From Arthrobacter sp. MA-N2 (GTDB taxonomy: Bacteria; Actinomycetota; Actinomycetes; Actinomycetales; Micrococcaceae): 64,000 nucleotides of DNA. The notes under the pieces are model-generated. The model worked only from the letters and a program-made list of their open reading frames with translations, did no database searches and was not told the DNA's origin. Below, one piece after another: positions 43,467-52,111 of the stretch; positions within the stretch are counted from its first letter, which is position 1; every line of letters starts with the position of its first letter. The stretch is from positions 30,979 to 94,978 of the forward strand of contig NZ_KI912157.1 in NCBI RefSeq assembly GCF_000517125.1. The letters are read 5' to 3'. Both the position numbers and the translations under genes were made by a program.

Positions 43467-44414
43467 CTAGAACTTGATCTTGATGACTCGGCTGAGCCAG
43501 AAGGCGCCGGCGGCCAATAGCAGCGTGCCGACCACGAGCATGATCCAGCCCAATACCGTTGTGTACAGAGTTCCCACGTAGCTGGGATTGGCAACGCTCA
43601 GCCAAAGAAACACGACGATCGGCAAGCCTGTGAGGATGTAGGCCGACAGCCGGCCCTCGGCGCTGAGCGACTTCACCTGTCCTTTGATCTGGGCCCTTTC
43701 ACGGATGGTCTCGCCCACGTGATCCAGGACTTCTGCCAGATCACCGCCGACTTCGCGGTGGATTTCAATCGCCTGTCCTGTCCAGTCGAAGTCGTCGCTG
43801 CGGAGGCGTTGCGCGGCGTGTTGCATGGATTCGCGGAGTTCGCGTCCGAGCCTGGTTTCGTTGACTATTCTTGACAGCTCTTCCGACGTGGGTGCCTCGG
43901 TTTCCTTCGAAACAGCATCGACCGAGCGAAGGAGGCTGTGGCCGGCACGCAGGCCGCCGGCAAGCATTTGCAGGGTGTCGCCGAGCTGGTCTTCGAACTT
44001 GGCCCTGCGCCGGCTTGTCAGGGCCTTCAGAAGAACAATGGCGGCCACCGGGGCGGCCAAAAGAAACAGGACGCCAAAGGCGAATCCATTGATAAAGAAG
44101 CCGATGATTCCCGCTGTGACGGCCGAGCATCCCACCAACAGGATGAAATCTGCCTGGCTCATTTTCAGGCCGGCCTGCTCCAGCGAATCGCGGCTGCCGA
44201 AAGCGGCGCTGCGGCCGACTCGGCGTTCAACGAACGACGTTGCCTGCTCGGTGGCTTTGGTGAGGAGGGAACGCTCATCTGTGGCCCCCGGTCGCCGGCG
44301 GAACATCGCAATCCGGCCGCGACCAGGTCCCAAGACCACGAGCACCAGGATGCTCAGCGCGACAAAACATAGCACGACGCCCGTTGCAAGGAATACAGAG
44401 TTTTCGCTGGTCAC
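43467..44414 (-). CDS. tadB: TadB inner-membrane platform protein
   Basis: 315 residues with an N-terminal helix, paired helices near 95-130 and at the C-terminus, and the T2SF core (FEDQLGDTLQMLAGGLRAGH, LRSVDAVSKETEAPTSEELS, HREVGGDLAEVLDHVGETIR). Overlaps tadA by 4 nt (ATGA). Confidence 0.9.
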   Translation of the reverse strand: MTSENSVFLATGVVLCFVALSILVLVVLGPGRGRIAMFRRRPGATDERSLLTKATEQATSFVERRVGRSAAFGSRDSLEQAGLKMSQADFILLVGCSAVTAGIIGFFINGFAFGVLFLLAAPVAAIVLLKALTSRRRAKFEDQLGDTLQMLAGGLRAGHSLLRSVDAVSKETEAPTSEELSRIVNETRLGRELRESMQHAAQRLRSDDFDWTGQAIEIHREVGGDLAEVLDHVGETIRERAQIKGQVKSLSAEGRLSAYILTGLPIVVFLWLSVANPSYVGTLYTTVLGWIMLVVGTLLLAAGAFWLSRVIKIKF

Positions 44415-45853
44415 CGGAATGCACCGCCAACCGCTGGTGCAAAAACCGCGGGGGAGAGGGTGATTCCGAGTTCGGCGAAGTGGTCCGCAAACCGAGGTCG
44501 CACCCCGGTCGGAACCGGGCGGCCAAGGAACCGTCCGTTGGCATCGACACCTGCGGAGTAATCGAAGACGAACGCATCCTGCAGGGTCACGATGTCGCCC
44601 TCCATGCCCTGGACTTCGGTGACGTGGGTGACTCGCCTGGTACCGTCCCGGAGCCTTGAAATGTGGACGATCAGGTTGATCGCGGAAGCGATTTGTTCGC
44701 GGATGGCACGGAGGGGCAGATCCATTCCTGCCATGAGCACCAGAGTTTCCAGCCGGGCGATGGCGTCGCGCGGGGAGTTGGCGTGGACGGTGGATATAGA
44801 GCCATCGTGACCGGTGTTCATTGCTTGAAGCATGTCTAGGGATTCCCCGCCGCGTACTTCACCGATGACGATGCGATCCGGGCGCATGCGGAGGGAGTTC
44901 CGTACAAGGTCCCTGATGCTGATTTCGCCTTTCCCTTCAATATTGCGGGGGCGGCTTTCCAGACGGACAACGTGGTCCTGTTGCAGCTGAAGTTCCACCG
45001 CGTCCTCGATGGTGACGATTCTTTCGTCCGCCGGAAGGAAGCTGGAGAGGACGTTCAGCAAGGTGGTTTTGCCGGTACCTGTACCGCCGGAAACAATAAT
45101 GTTCAGGCGGGCCTGGACGCAGGCGTGCAGCAGTTCGGCCATTTCGGGGGAGATCGTGCCGAAGGAGATCAGCTTGTCCACACTGAGGGGGACACGGCTG
45201 AATTTGCGGATAGTGAGCGCTGAACCATTGATTGCGAGGGGCGGAATGATGGCGTTGACGCGGGAGCCGTCGGAAAGCCGTGCATCGACCAAGGGCGAAG
45301 ACTCGTCGATCCGTCGGCCGACTTTGGTCACGATGCGCTCGATGATGCGCCGGAGGTGCTCTTCGTCGCTGAATTTGGTGCCGGTGAGATGCAACCGTCC
45401 GGCCCGCTCCACGTAGATCTTTTCTGCTCCGTTGACCATGATCTCCGTGACGGACTCTTCGTTCAGGAATTTCTGGATCGGACCGAGGCCAAGAACGTCG
45501 TCGATAATTTCCTGGACAAGGCGCTGGCGCTCCAGAAGAGTCAGCGGAATGTCATCCTGTTCGATAATGACGCGGAGTTCGTCCTTGACGTACTGGTGCA
45601 GCTCGTCCTCGCCCATGGACGCCTCGGTGATCCGGCTGCCCATCCTCTCGTACAACGCGATGCCAACGCGGTCCTTGACCGCGTTGAGGGCTTCATTGGA
45701 ATCCGAAGCTTCCCTCGCTGTGGAATTGCCGGGGGTCATCCCCGCGCCGCCGGCGGGAGGCGGGCTCCAGGGACCCGCTTCGATTTTGGCCGAGGCTACT
45801 TCGACGGCGGGTTCAAGCCCTCGGGCGGCTTGGAGCCGTTTGCTCAGGTTCAT
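44411..45853 (-). CDS. tadA: TadA/CpaF secretion ATPase
   Basis: 480 residues. Walker A SGGTGTGKTTLLN near 255-267, Asp box IVTIEDAVELQL, Walker B-like RPDRIVIGEVRGGESLDM, His box around HANSPRDAIARLE. The hexameric ATPase powers pilus extension (and retraction in some systems). Pro-rich N-terminal ~55 residues look disordered. Overlaps tadZ by 4 nt. Confidence 0.95.
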   Translation of the reverse strand: MNLSKRLQAARGLEPAVEVASAKIEAGPWSPPPAGGAGMTPGNSTAREASDSNEALNAVKDRVGIALYERMGSRITEASMGEDELHQYVKDELRVIIEQDDIPLTLLERQRLVQEIIDDVLGLGPIQKFLNEESVTEIMVNGAEKIYVERAGRLHLTGTKFSDEEHLRRIIERIVTKVGRRIDESSPLVDARLSDGSRVNAIIPPLAINGSALTIRKFSRVPLSVDKLISFGTISPEMAELLHACVQARLNIIVSGGTGTGKTTLLNVLSSFLPADERIVTIEDAVELQLQQDHVVRLESRPRNIEGKGEISIRDLVRNSLRMRPDRIVIGEVRGGESLDMLQAMNTGHDGSISTVHANSPRDAIARLETLVLMAGMDLPLRAIREQIASAINLIVHISRLRDGTRRVTHVTEVQGMEGDIVTLQDAFVFDYSAGVDANGRFLGRPVPTGVRPRFADHFAELGITLSPAVFAPAVGGAFR

Positions 45854-47046
45854 TGGACTACTGCCCTTCTGTGAAGCTTCTTGTGAGACCGCTCTTCCCA
45901 GTCGGGTTTGAACCGCTCGACCAACTCCGCCAGCCCCTTCTTCGCCGGATCCCTGCTCCCGTCTTGAAGCAACGGCACACCTTTGTTGGTGGAGTACGGC
46001 AGCGTCCGGGACCGGGGAAGGACGATGTCAACGGGGCAGCCGATGGTGGCTTCCACATCCTGGAGCGAGAGGCCGCTACGGCGGTCGGCGAAGTTGAGGA
46101 CAACGTGGCGGTGTTCGCACATCAACCCGAGCTCGTTGAGTAGACCAAAGCCGGTTCGGAGGCCCCGGATGCTCGGAATATCCATGCCGCACACCCAGAC
46201 GGCGTCAGTAGCAACCTCCAGGGTTGCTAGGACATGTTCCCCCAGGCCCGGAGCGGTATCGACCACTACGTATTGAAACTCCGAGGAGAGTTGTTGGATC
46301 AAATGGGCCACCTGATCACCGGAAATCTTGTCAGAATCCACCGGATTCAGAGGTGCGCAAAGGGCGTAGATCCCGGCCGGATGAACAGAAAGGTAGGATT
46401 TCAGCACCATGCTGTCCTGGACCGCAGCCCCTTGCACTGCATCGGCGAGAGTTCGTTCGGGCTCCAGCATGAGTCCTGAAGCAACGTCGCCAAATTGGAG
46501 GTCCAGGTCCAGGACGACGACTCCCATGGGAGCTACTTTGCCAAGTCCGACCGCGAGGTTCGTGGTCACGGTTGTCTTGCCGACTCCTCCCTTGGGCGAC
46601 ATGACGGAGATGATCCTGCCAATGCCCGTCCGGCTTTCAACGGAATTGCCCAGTCCGCGACGCCTGCTCGCTGCCGCCAAACTGGAGCGTTCCAGCATGG
46701 CCTTGATGACATCGGGCTGAGACCCGGGTGCCAGAAGGTCCCGGACGCCGGCACGCATGGCTGGCAGGGCGACGTCTGCTTCCTTCTCCGTCACGACAAC
46801 GATGCTGATTTCGGGGTATTGAAGGTCGAAGAGGCTGGCAATCCGAATTGAGTCTTCCAGGGGGAGGCCCGGTCCGAGCAGTATCACTTCAACGGGTTCG
46901 CCGGTCATGATCCGGAGGATGTCGTCAGGGCTCGGCGGCAGGTAATCGGCGGAGATCACGTGGAGGGTGCCGTGGAGGCCTTTTGCGGCTTGCTTCGAGC
47001 GCCGTTCAAAATCCTGGTCCGGCGTGATCAGTACGTAGCGGCTCAT
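45850..47046 (-). CDS. tadZ: TadZ/CpaE localisation ATPase
   Basis: 398 residues from ATG 47046, overlapping the CpaB gene by ATGA. N-terminal receiver-like domain (about 1-120) lacks an obvious phospho-acceptor, then a deviant Walker A MSPKGGVGKTTVTTNLAVGL and DLDLQFGDVASGLML of the MinD/ParA class. TadZ places the pilus machinery at the cell pole in other bacteria. Confidence 0.9.
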   Translation of the reverse strand: MSRYVLITPDQDFERRSKQAAKGLHGTLHVISADYLPPSPDDILRIMTGEPVEVILLGPGLPLEDSIRIASLFDLQYPEISIVVVTEKEADVALPAMRAGVRDLLAPGSQPDVIKAMLERSSLAAASRRRGLGNSVESRTGIGRIISVMSPKGGVGKTTVTTNLAVGLGKVAPMGVVVLDLDLQFGDVASGLMLEPERTLADAVQGAAVQDSMVLKSYLSVHPAGIYALCAPLNPVDSDKISGDQVAHLIQQLSSEFQYVVVDTAPGLGEHVLATLEVATDAVWVCGMDIPSIRGLRTGFGLLNELGLMCEHRHVVLNFADRRSGLSLQDVEATIGCPVDIVLPRSRTLPYSTNKGVPLLQDGSRDPAKKGLAELVERFKPDWEERSHKKLHRRAVVQ

Positions 47047-47795
47047 CGGAACACATCCGCCTTCTTGACCACGGTGGGCGTACTCACTGTTGCGGACGCG
47101 GGCTCCTTGGTGAGCCAAATCGTCCCGAACTGTGCAGCCAAGGCTATTTTTGCCGAATCCACGTCGCTGCGGGCGAAAGTGACCAGCAGGGAGCCGGACG
47201 GAAGCTCGGTGTTCGCCTGTTGCTTGGGGTCCTGGGTCGTGTCCGTTGCTTTGGTCTGCGCGCGCTGGACGCTGGTGACCAGCACTTTGTGGAAGACCTG
47301 CTGTGCTGTCTCCCCGGCAGCGGGGTCGTTGCCGGCGCCGGATGCGAAAAGCATGATCACCCCGACGGTGTCGCCGGCCTGTATACGGCCTCCGATGACC
47401 CGCTGGGCTTCCAACTGTACGGAGATCTCCTGCATTCCTGATGGAACGGGAACAGATCCCGGAGCTGCCAGCGCATTCGGATCCACCAAACGGGCTCCGA
47501 GCAGAGCCTCACCTGGAAGCAGGTCTGTTGCAGCCACCTTGCCATCGAGACCGTCCAGGCTCTTGAGCGCACCGTTGGGAACTGAAGATTGAGGAAGCGA
47601 GACCAGTTTCACGGCCGCCTTGATAGTGTCGGTGGTCGCGCCCGTAGGTATTTGGCTTTGCACGACCAGGACGTCGACGGGTTGAAGATCGCGTTGGGCC
47701 CGGGCTTCGGACCCTTGAACGTATGAGACCAGCAGCAGTGTGCCGGCAACGGCGAGCACTAGAGCAACAATGCCTCCCAGTAGGCGAGTTTTCAC
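47043..47795 (-). CDS. cpaB: CpaB/RcpC-like pilus assembly protein
   Basis: 250 residues, GTG start behind GAGGGG. One N-terminal helix (LLGGIVALVLAVAGTLLLVS), then an SAF domain (VLVVQSQIPTGATTDTIKA, DLLPGEALLGARL) and a RcpC-type C-terminal part. Gram-positive members anchor or modify the pilus at the wall. First gene of the pilus machinery block. Confidence 0.85.
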   Translation of the reverse strand: MKTRLLGGIVALVLAVAGTLLLVSYVQGSEARAQRDLQPVDVLVVQSQIPTGATTDTIKAAVKLVSLPQSSVPNGALKSLDGLDGKVAATDLLPGEALLGARLVDPNALAAPGSVPVPSGMQEISVQLEAQRVIGGRIQAGDTVGVIMLFASGAGNDPAAGETAQQVFHKVLVTSVQRAQTKATDTTQDPKQQANTELPSGSLLVTFARSDVDSAKIALAAQFGTIWLTKEPASATVSTPTVVKKADVFR

Positions 47796-48160
47796 TTGTT
47801 CCCCTCACATCAATATTGTTTGGAAAGTCGAATCGTGATTGCCCCAATTTGACTGGGGACCGTCATGAAATCCCGCTTCTTGGGGTCTTGCCGGCGTGGG
47901 CCGATCGTCAGAGACCTGGAGGTGCCGGTGCGGAGGCCGAAAATCGGGTCCCAATGCGGCAGTTGCTAATAATGACCGTCGCGATGAATGTCAAGACCGA
48001 AAACAAGAAACCCAGAGGCGGAGTCAGGACTAGCGGAGCAGATGCTCGAACTATCCCGTCCGCCCCTGGGCTCATTGGTTTGGTGCTTTGTTTTACAACT
48101 GCGAATTGCTAGTGAAAGCCTTGATGATCCCGGTCCGCGGTATGGATACCGGGCCGAAGA
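47796..48160. other. Intergenic between flp and cpaB
   Basis: Contains a possible terminator-type hairpin (CCCGGT / ACCGGG arms near 48131-48155) after flp and a weak minus-strand frame with a hydrophobic stretch (LTFIATVIIS). The cpaB promoter presumably lies here. Confidence 0.4.
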
Positions 48161-48361
48161 TCACAGAGCCGGCAGCCTGCCTGAAACGGTGGTGAACGCC
48201 GCGTTGATCTGTGTTCCCAGAGTAGCAACGACGGCCACGATCACGGCGGCGATCAGCGCAACCAAAAGTCCGTATTCAACTGCGGTTGCACCTTTTTCGG
48301 AGGTGAAACGGTTCTTGACGCCGGCAATGAATGCGAGGGTGTTGATCATGAGAGTGTTCAT
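48161..48361 (-). CDS. flp: Flp-type major pilin
   Basis: 66 residues. Leader MNTLMINTLAFIAGVKNRFT, then SEKGATAVEYGLLVALIAAV: cleavage after the Gly with Glu5 and Tyr6 of the mature pilin, the hallmark of Flp pilins. GGAAGG nine nt upstream. High-copy subunit transcribed ahead of the assembly genes. Confidence 0.95.
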   Translation of the reverse strand: MNTLMINTLAFIAGVKNRFTSEKGATAVEYGLLVALIAAVIVAVVATLGTQINAAFTTVSGRLPAL

Positions 48362-48691
48362 TGGATTACCTTCCCAGATAAGTGAATTTGACGACGAATT
48401 CCAGCTGCCCGCATATCCCGTTTGGCGTTCGGATTTCGTTAGGACAAGAATTGCCCCTGGGATGGTTAACTGGCAATGCGTAACAGGTACTCGACTTTTT
48501 AACGAACTTCTACCCGGACCACTCGAAGCTGCCGCCGCGGTACTTGGTTTTTCTGATTAACTACTACCTGCATCCCGCCGGGAGATCCGAGGGAAGGTGC
48601 GAAGAGACTCGCCATGCATCCGTCAGGATCCCCGGCTTTCGGGGCCCTCGAACACATCCCCGGTGCCTTCATTGGCTCTGCATTCCGCGGT
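48362..48691. other. flp upstream region
   Basis: 330 bp with no gene; must contain the flp promoter. TTGACGACGAATTCC near 48390 on the plus strand is part of it. Confidence 0.4.
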
Positions 48692-48935
48692 CTACGCTGG
48701 CAACAGCAGTACCGTCACCACCACGGTCACCAAGAAGCCCATCAAGCCCTCTGAGAACAGCCGGCTCCAAACCAAGTAGCATCCAAGTGCTCCGAGTACA
48801 TTCCCGAGAGGCATTTTCAGCTTCACATCCGCGAGCCCGAGGCCTTTAGGAGAAATTAACCTTGGGAAGGCAAGGGCCGGGATCAGAATGACATACCAGA
48901 GAGCCGCGATGACAGCTTGGAAGGCACGGATGCTT
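48692..48935 (-). pseudogene. C-terminal remnant of prepilin peptidase (TadV/CpaA type)
   Basis: A minus-strand frame without any start codon reads RAFQAVIAALWYVILIPALA, ISPKGLGLADVKLKMPLGNV, LGALGCYLVW and FLVTVVVTVLLLPA. GLGLADVKL matches the second catalytic Asp motif (G-x-GD-x-KL) of A24 peptidases with one Gly-to-Ala change. The first Asp motif and N-terminal helices are missing; upstream the frame is overlapped by another ORF. The locus therefore seems to lack its own functional peptidase. Confidence 0.6.
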
Positions 48936-49140
48936 CCATGCCGCCTTGTAGTGCCTCGAATTCGGCAGGATTGAGAAACCTCGAATTAGTATGGACAGAA
49001 ATCGCTACAATCACCAACGCGATCATGGCACCAAGTACTATGATCGACAGGCGTCTAACAGTTCGCCACCAGTACCCGGCGGTCGGCTGGATCAGCAGAG
49101 ACGGCCCATCATCAGACTGCAAGACTCTGATCGATTTCAA
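48883..49140 (-). CDS. Small single-pass membrane protein
   Basis: 85 residues, TTG start just after AAGGAGGAAA. One helix (about 30-48, LSIIVLGAMIALVIVAIS) and a polar extracellular C-terminus. Its 3' end overlaps the peptidase remnant in another frame. Unknown function; may belong to the pilus locus. Confidence 0.5.
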   Translation of the reverse strand: MKSIRVLQSDDGPSLLIQPTAGYWWRTVRRLSIIVLGAMIALVIVAISVHTNSRFLNPAEFEALQGGMEASVPSKLSSRLSGMSF

Positions 49141-49167
49141 TTTCCTCCTTATTCAAGATTTCATCCT

Positions 49168-49404
49168 TTAAGGCCAGATGGTCGACCCCAAGTCTCTCTG
49201 CCCGGTCAGAAAAGCTGCGCACACGCCGATTGCAAATTCGACGAGCAAAAACGCGGCGGATGCAAGAAGTACCAGGGGGAGACGACGAACTACCGGTCGA
49301 TGCGAGTGCATCGACAGCGAATAGGCGCCGAGAGCTACAGCTACACCAGCAGCGACCAGCTGGCCGCCGTCAACACCAGCCCCTGACAGCCTGGGTGATC
49401 CCAT
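49168..49404 (-). CDS. Small two-helix membrane protein
   Basis: 78 residues from ATG 49404: helices at about 12-30 and 40-66 (LPLVLLASAAFLLVEFAIGV), tail TGQRDLGSTIWP. Weak ribosome-binding site. It precedes 48883-49140 by 27 bp on the same strand and may form a small operon with it. Confidence 0.4.
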   Translation of the reverse strand: MGSPRLSGAGVDGGQLVAAGVAVALGAYSLSMHSHRPVVRRLPLVLLASAAFLLVEFAIGVCAAFLTGQRDLGSTIWP

Positions 49405-49513
49405 GGTAAGCAGGATGAAACCATGTCGCCGGAGTTGGCCCAAGGAGGAATGCAAGCGTCCGCAGCACAATGACCCTGGCCGGTTCAATCCGGCACTGCG
49501 GAACCGGGAGGCC

Positions 49514-49894
49514 GTGCTCGACCCGAGCCGTATTGAAGCGTCCGTCAAGGAATCCGCCGGGCCAGGGGACGTGGCTGAATTTCTGGTCACGATGATGGAC
49601 ACGCTGCGGGAGCACGTGAATGCTTTAGGCAGGTCCTTGGAGGAAAGCAACCTGGTGGCGGCCGTGGAGGCAGCGGTTAGCTTGGCGACACTGGCGTCGA
49701 AGGCAGGAGCTCGTCAGCTTGAACGGGACGGGCGCCTGATCGAAGCGTCCCTTAGAGCGGGGCGGACGGAGCGGGCACACCGACTCTGGCACCGCCTTCA
49801 CGACAATCTCGGTGCACTGGATGAGGCACTGGGCCGGAGGTTTTCCGGTTCAGGCGCCGCTTGGAGGCTCCCCCCGGGACGTCGTAGAACCTAG
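49514..49894 (+). CDS. Hpt-like protein lacking the phospho-histidine (copy 3)
   Basis: 126 residues from GTG (GGGAG just upstream). Helical pattern MMDTLREHVNALGRSLEESN, VEAAVSLATLASKAGARQLE fits the Hpt four-helix bundle and the two copies at 31683 and 34613, but the phospho-His position is Val/Ser and the LKG motif is LAT. More diverged than the other two. Role unknown; located beside the Tad locus. Confidence 0.5.
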   Translation: MLDPSRIEASVKESAGPGDVAEFLVTMMDTLREHVNALGRSLEESNLVAAVEAAVSLATLASKAGARQLERDGRLIEASLRAGRTERAHRLWHRLHDNLGALDEALGRRFSGSGAAWRLPPGRRRT

Positions 49895-50033
49895 CCTCCG
49901 TCTTGCGCGAAATCGGCTTGGCGTGAGTGTGGGGAGTCGGAGAAAGCAGTCCACCGTTCCTCCTCAGGAGCCGAGCGCAGCGGCTGGCCCATCGCTCGTC
50001 AACGGAGAGCGACCTCGCGGGTTTTCAAACTGA

Positions 50034-50929
50034 TCAGTCAAAGCGGCCCCGGCCAAGCGCCGGAACGTTGAGAGGGACGGAATGCCGGTAGTCCTTGGCT
50101 CTCAGCTCGTCAATGTGCCGAAACGCGATGAGTGCTTGCTCGATGCCGACGCTCCCAAGCGGCTTTTTCAGGGTCTTCCAGTACTCGCGAAGTGGACTCC
50201 TCTTCCGCAAGTTCAGCGGGGTATTGAAGTTCACATCGGTGACCATGACCAGCCGAACGCTTTGGCGCAAGGCGGTGGCCTTCGATCTCAAGCCTGAACT
50301 GTTCGACATCTTCACACCTGTCCGCGGATCCTTTTCGTGCCTTCGTGACAAGAGAGTTGAGCGATTCGGCGAGATCCTTCGACAAGTAGTCGTGCAGCGC
50401 GGGGCGCTCAAACTTTGCCGCGATCCTCGCAGCCAGGTCGAGTTCGTCGTCTTCGCCGGCGAAGCCTTCAACGGGGCTGCTCCCAACGAGTGATCCTTTG
50501 CTGAGCGGTACCGAGATGCGTAAATCGATGCCCCCATTCCTTCCCCGGGACTGGGGGCATGGTCAGGTAGACGTATTCGACGATCTCGCCGTTGCGGGCC
50601 TGGCGGGCCTTCTGTGAGTCGAAGACTGCCTCTAAATCCCGCACGGGGCAGACCTGGACGAAGGGATGGCGCCGGCCCGGCCCTGCCGCCGCGATGTCGC
50701 AGGTTTGGGAGACCACCGCGAAATAAGCCGTGTCACAGATGTCAGCAGCGGAGGCAAGCAGCCCGTGGCCATGTTCGGGGAAGTTGTCACCGGTCACCGG
50801 GTCCACACGGCGGGCTGTCGCCAACCAGGTTCCGAGGTTGACGCGTATCAGATGCCCTTGCCGCCACATGTCGAGTGCAGCGACAGCTTCCTCCGGCCAA
50901 GGATCGGGCAGCAGGTTATCGACCGTCAA
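50034..50929 (-). pseudogene. Frameshifted hypothetical gene with VVSQTCDI motif
   Basis: Starts at ATG 50929 (MTVDNLLPDPWPEEAVAALD) and reads well through TAYFAVVSQTCDIAAAGPGR and FVQVCPVRDL up to about 50545, where it shifts frame into IDLRISVPLSKGSLVGSSP, FERPALHDYLSKDLAESLNS and later again into MVTDVNFNTPLNLRKRSPLR, ending at 50034. Two frameshifts break a ~290-residue protein. The VVSQTCDI motif is characteristic, but I do not know the function. It overlaps the upstream gene by 4 nt. Confidence 0.6.
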
Positions 50930-51397
50930 CGGCGCCCACCTCGCTCGACCACGGTGACCTTCGGCTTGCCGGCTTTTGCGATCGGTACGTCAATGTCCGG
51001 GCTGACGCCCAGACGGCGAGACGCTCCCATCGCCCGCCGCTCTGGTCTTGGCATCGCGGCGGCGAGGTCCAAGAGGTCCTCGAAACGGCCGTCCCAGAGC
51101 GCAGCCTCCCGCTCCAGCGACTCGTACAGCCACGCAGCGACCGGTCGGCCGATTTCCTCTCGAAGATCGACTAGGGCGTTGGCGAGATGCCACAGGGTTC
51201 CAAGGCTTGCCGGCCGCGGTCGCAGTCTGCCCGACATCGCCCAGAAACGCCGCGAGGTCGTGGACCGTGCCTGCGCCAAGAAACTCGGGCTGGCCGATAT
51301 CTAACTGGGCCATCCAAACGGCTGGCGGTGGTGCCAAGTCGAAGTCGTCCTGGTTCCACGGGGCGCCATCGGCGGGATCTTCAGGGGCTGTTCTCAA
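50926..51397 (-). pseudogene. Frameshifted hypothetical gene, operon partner of 50034-50929
   Basis: The start (MRTAPEDPADGAPWNQDDFD, then MAQLDIGQPEFLGAGTVHDL) is in one frame; from about 51215 the coding frame becomes LGTLWHLANALVDLREEIGR, WLYESLEREAALWDGRFEDL and ends VTVVERGGRR at 50926. The final ATGA overlap with the next gene shows that they were translationally coupled. Unknown function. Confidence 0.6.
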
Positions 51398-52111
51398 TGC
51401 GTCAAACCCATCGAAGCGCCCTTCAACGCTGGATGGCTACGGACCGGCGGGGCCCGTGGTGAGCACCCAAGAGTTGAAGCCCATCCAACCCCTGCGATTT
51501 CGCACGGTGACGGCCGGGAAATTCCTCGGGCGCGGACCGTCGTCGCGGTTGTCATGGAATGCCGCGGAAGAATCGCCCCCTTCCGAAGGAAGGCTCCACG
51601 TGAGCTCTGAGAGTGTCTCTGGCACTGCATCACGGTTTTGTCGAACACGAAGCGTCCCCCGAGTAGCAGGCCCTTGAGGAGCTACTTGCGGAAACCGGGC
51701 TCGAGGCGAAGGATATTCTCGTTCTTCGGCATGGCCCTGCGTTGGTGATCAACGATGCTTCTGGAACACCCAGGCTGATCCACACATTTACAGCCGTAAC
51801 TGAAACGCGTCGACTGAAGATTGACTGGGAACATGACTGGCGGGTCATGCCCGCGAAGCGATTCCCAGATCCTCGCGTGCACGCCACCGATCGTCTGTTC
51901 AGGGATGTGCTGTCCTCGGCCCAACGGCAAAACGCGGTCTCAACACGCAACAGGCCGATATCCTCATCAACCACAGTCGTCGACCAGTCCAATCTAAGGC
52001 CGGCCGCCAGCGTTCACCGAACCGCGCCTGACCTGCTAGAACAGGAGTTCTTGCATTGGACGAAACACGAAACCCGTCTTGGTCAACGCCGACAATGGAC
52101 GTTCTGTCAAT
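51398..52111. other. Decayed region with nuclease-like fragment
   Basis: On the plus strand about 51677-51935 a frame reads EELLAETGLEAKDILVLRHG then ALVINDASGTPRL and KIDWEHDWRVMP, resembling part of a larger protein with a conserved LL-x-E-x-GL-x-x-x-DILVLRH block. No start or full domain is present. The rest shows nothing recognisable. Confidence 0.4.

Noticed and set aside
49168..49650. Longer 160-residue version of the membrane protein at 49168
   Set aside because: The extra N-terminal part is low-complexity and antisense to the Hpt-like gene at 49514; a start at 49404 is more plausible.
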